This document shows, piece after piece, positions 63,801-64,000 of a stretch of DNA of 64,000 bases. The notes below the pieces were generated by a model, which was given only the letters and a program-made list of their open reading frames with translations, did no database searches and was not told the origin of the DNA. The stretch is taken from the NCBI RefSeq assembly GCF_932526225.1, contig NC_064042.1, positions 4,819,001-4,883,000 of the forward strand, read 5' to 3'. Positions within the stretch are counted from its first letter, which is position 1, and each line of letters opens with the position of its first letter. Position numbers and translations under genes: made by a program. The stretch is from Nematostella vectensis (taxonomy: Eukaryota > Cnidaria > Anthozoa > Actiniaria > Edwardsiidae).

Positions 63801-64000
63801 TGCCACATGAAGGAATTCAGATACCTGATTCTTGACACTCACCTTTAGACTGGCGAGGTAGCTCATTCCACGCGCTATTTGCCACATGAAGGAATTCAGA
63901 TACCTGATTCTTGACACTCATCTTTAGACTGGCGAGGTAGCTAATTGCACGCGCTATTTGCCACATGAAGGAATTCAGATACCTGATTCTTGACACTCAT
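57835..64000 (-). CDS. Receptor-type tyrosine kinase, C-terminal half of the kinase domain (gene continues past the window)
   Basis: Exons on the - strand, in phase: 60199-60077, 59734-59664, 59166-59126, 59032-58936, 58681-58582 and 57945-57835 (stop). They encode [10 protein letters not shown] (catalytic loop), DFGLARD (metal-binding), an activation loop with [16 protein letters not shown] (in place of the usual APE), [35 protein letters not shown], and a short 36-residue tail ending in NPTA. The motifs are those of FGFR/RET/Torso-type receptor kinases; the exact subfamily cannot be fixed without the N-lobe and extracellular part. The exon immediately before LVHRD should encode the alpha-E helix ([15 protein letters not shown], phase 0 end), and this exon is what the 79-bp array at 60385-64000 consists of. 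Which array copy is spliced cannot be decided here. Confidence 0.88.
58293..58535. mobile_element. 243-bp MITE with perfect 32-bp TIRs and TTAA ends
   Basis: TTAAAGCCGCATTGTCACCA continuing to CTTCCGG is matched exactly in inverted orientation. TTAA ends suggest a piggyBac-type target. It lies in the last kinase intron. Confidence 0.85.
59826..60028. mobile_element. Inverted-repeat element in a kinase intron
   Basis: Arms of about 80 bp (ATAGCCAAATTCGTTGTTGC inward to GGGAATAGCGCGTAGTCA) mirror each other imperfectly around a short centre. Confidence 0.7.
60385..64000 (-). repeat. 79-bp tandem array, about 46 copies, made of a kinase alpha-E exon with its splice sites
   Basis: Read on the - strand, each unit is a 61-nt exon-like part (a G, then 20 codons [20 protein letters not shown]) followed by an 18-nt link. 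The link starts at the donor position (GTGAGTGTCAAG, or ATGAGTGTCAAG in most copies) and ends in AATCAG just before the next exon-like part. Because 79 is not a multiple of three, reading straight through shifts frame at each copy. About ten units keep GTGAGT (for example near 62103, 62261, 63367, 63761 and 63840). Two peptide variants recur, IARGMSYL and IARAISYL. The array runs off the right edge of the window. Confidence 0.95.

Noticed and set aside
60385-64000. CRISPR-like regular array
   Set aside because: Units are contiguous with no unique spacers, and the sequence is a kinase exon in an animal genome.

Overview
The window is intron-dense animal genomic DNA. Introns are short to medium with GT-AG borders, tandem repeats and small terminal-inverted-repeat elements are abundant, and there is nothing bacterial or viral. 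Protein content (a UTX-type demethylase, a Q50 paired-like homeodomain protein with an OAR motif, REXO2, and an RTK-type kinase with no closer vertebrate match that I can name) together with the repeat style suggests an early-branching marine invertebrate, most likely an anthozoan cnidarian such as Nematostella. That attribution is an inference I could not test.

Layout. (1) 745-20018, + strand: 30 exons of a KDM6A/UTX-type H3K27 demethylase, from mid-TPR region to the stop; the first exons lie left of the window. (2) 22510-26981, - strand: a three-exon ARX/aristaless-like homeobox gene converging on UTX, with a possible alternative first exon at 24418-24463. (3) 26982-32924: gene-poor DNA with microsatellites. 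(4) 32925-39158, + strand: a Ser/Pro-rich protein, tentatively PROSER3-like, 5' end unresolved. (5) 39442-42085, - strand: REXO2 oligoribonuclease, including a 7-nt microexon. (6) 42301-48717, + strand: an unrecognised 1182-aa coiled-coil-ended protein, divergent from REXO2 across about 215 bp. (7) 52223-56920, + strand: a type I membrane protein with mucin-like, Ig-like and FN3-like parts. (8) 57835 to beyond 64000, - strand: the C-terminal half of a receptor-type tyrosine kinase, whose alpha-E exon is amplified into an array of about 46 copies of 79 bp.

The most unusual signal is shared by three unrelated genes. Minisatellites have grown out of exon-intron junctions, so each repeat unit carries a copy of the real splice site and often of the adjoining exon end. 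I see this at UTX exons 4, 7, 20 (both sides) and 26, at exon 2 of the 1182-aa gene, and most strikingly in the kinase array. In the kinase array and the UTX exon 26 array many extra donors are disabled by the same change, G to A at intron position +1. This looks like AGGT-type tandem duplication, the proposed route to intron gain, caught in several stages.

A second notable signal is a canonical type I hammerhead ribozyme core on the - strand at 44292-44340, inside a perfect 58-bp inverted repeat. Small inverted-repeat elements (MITEs) are scattered through introns, including one family with three copies.

Genes are arranged largely as convergent or divergent pairs and do not form a functional cluster. 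All exon models come from reading frames, splice consensus, phase continuity and family similarity; no transcript evidence was available.
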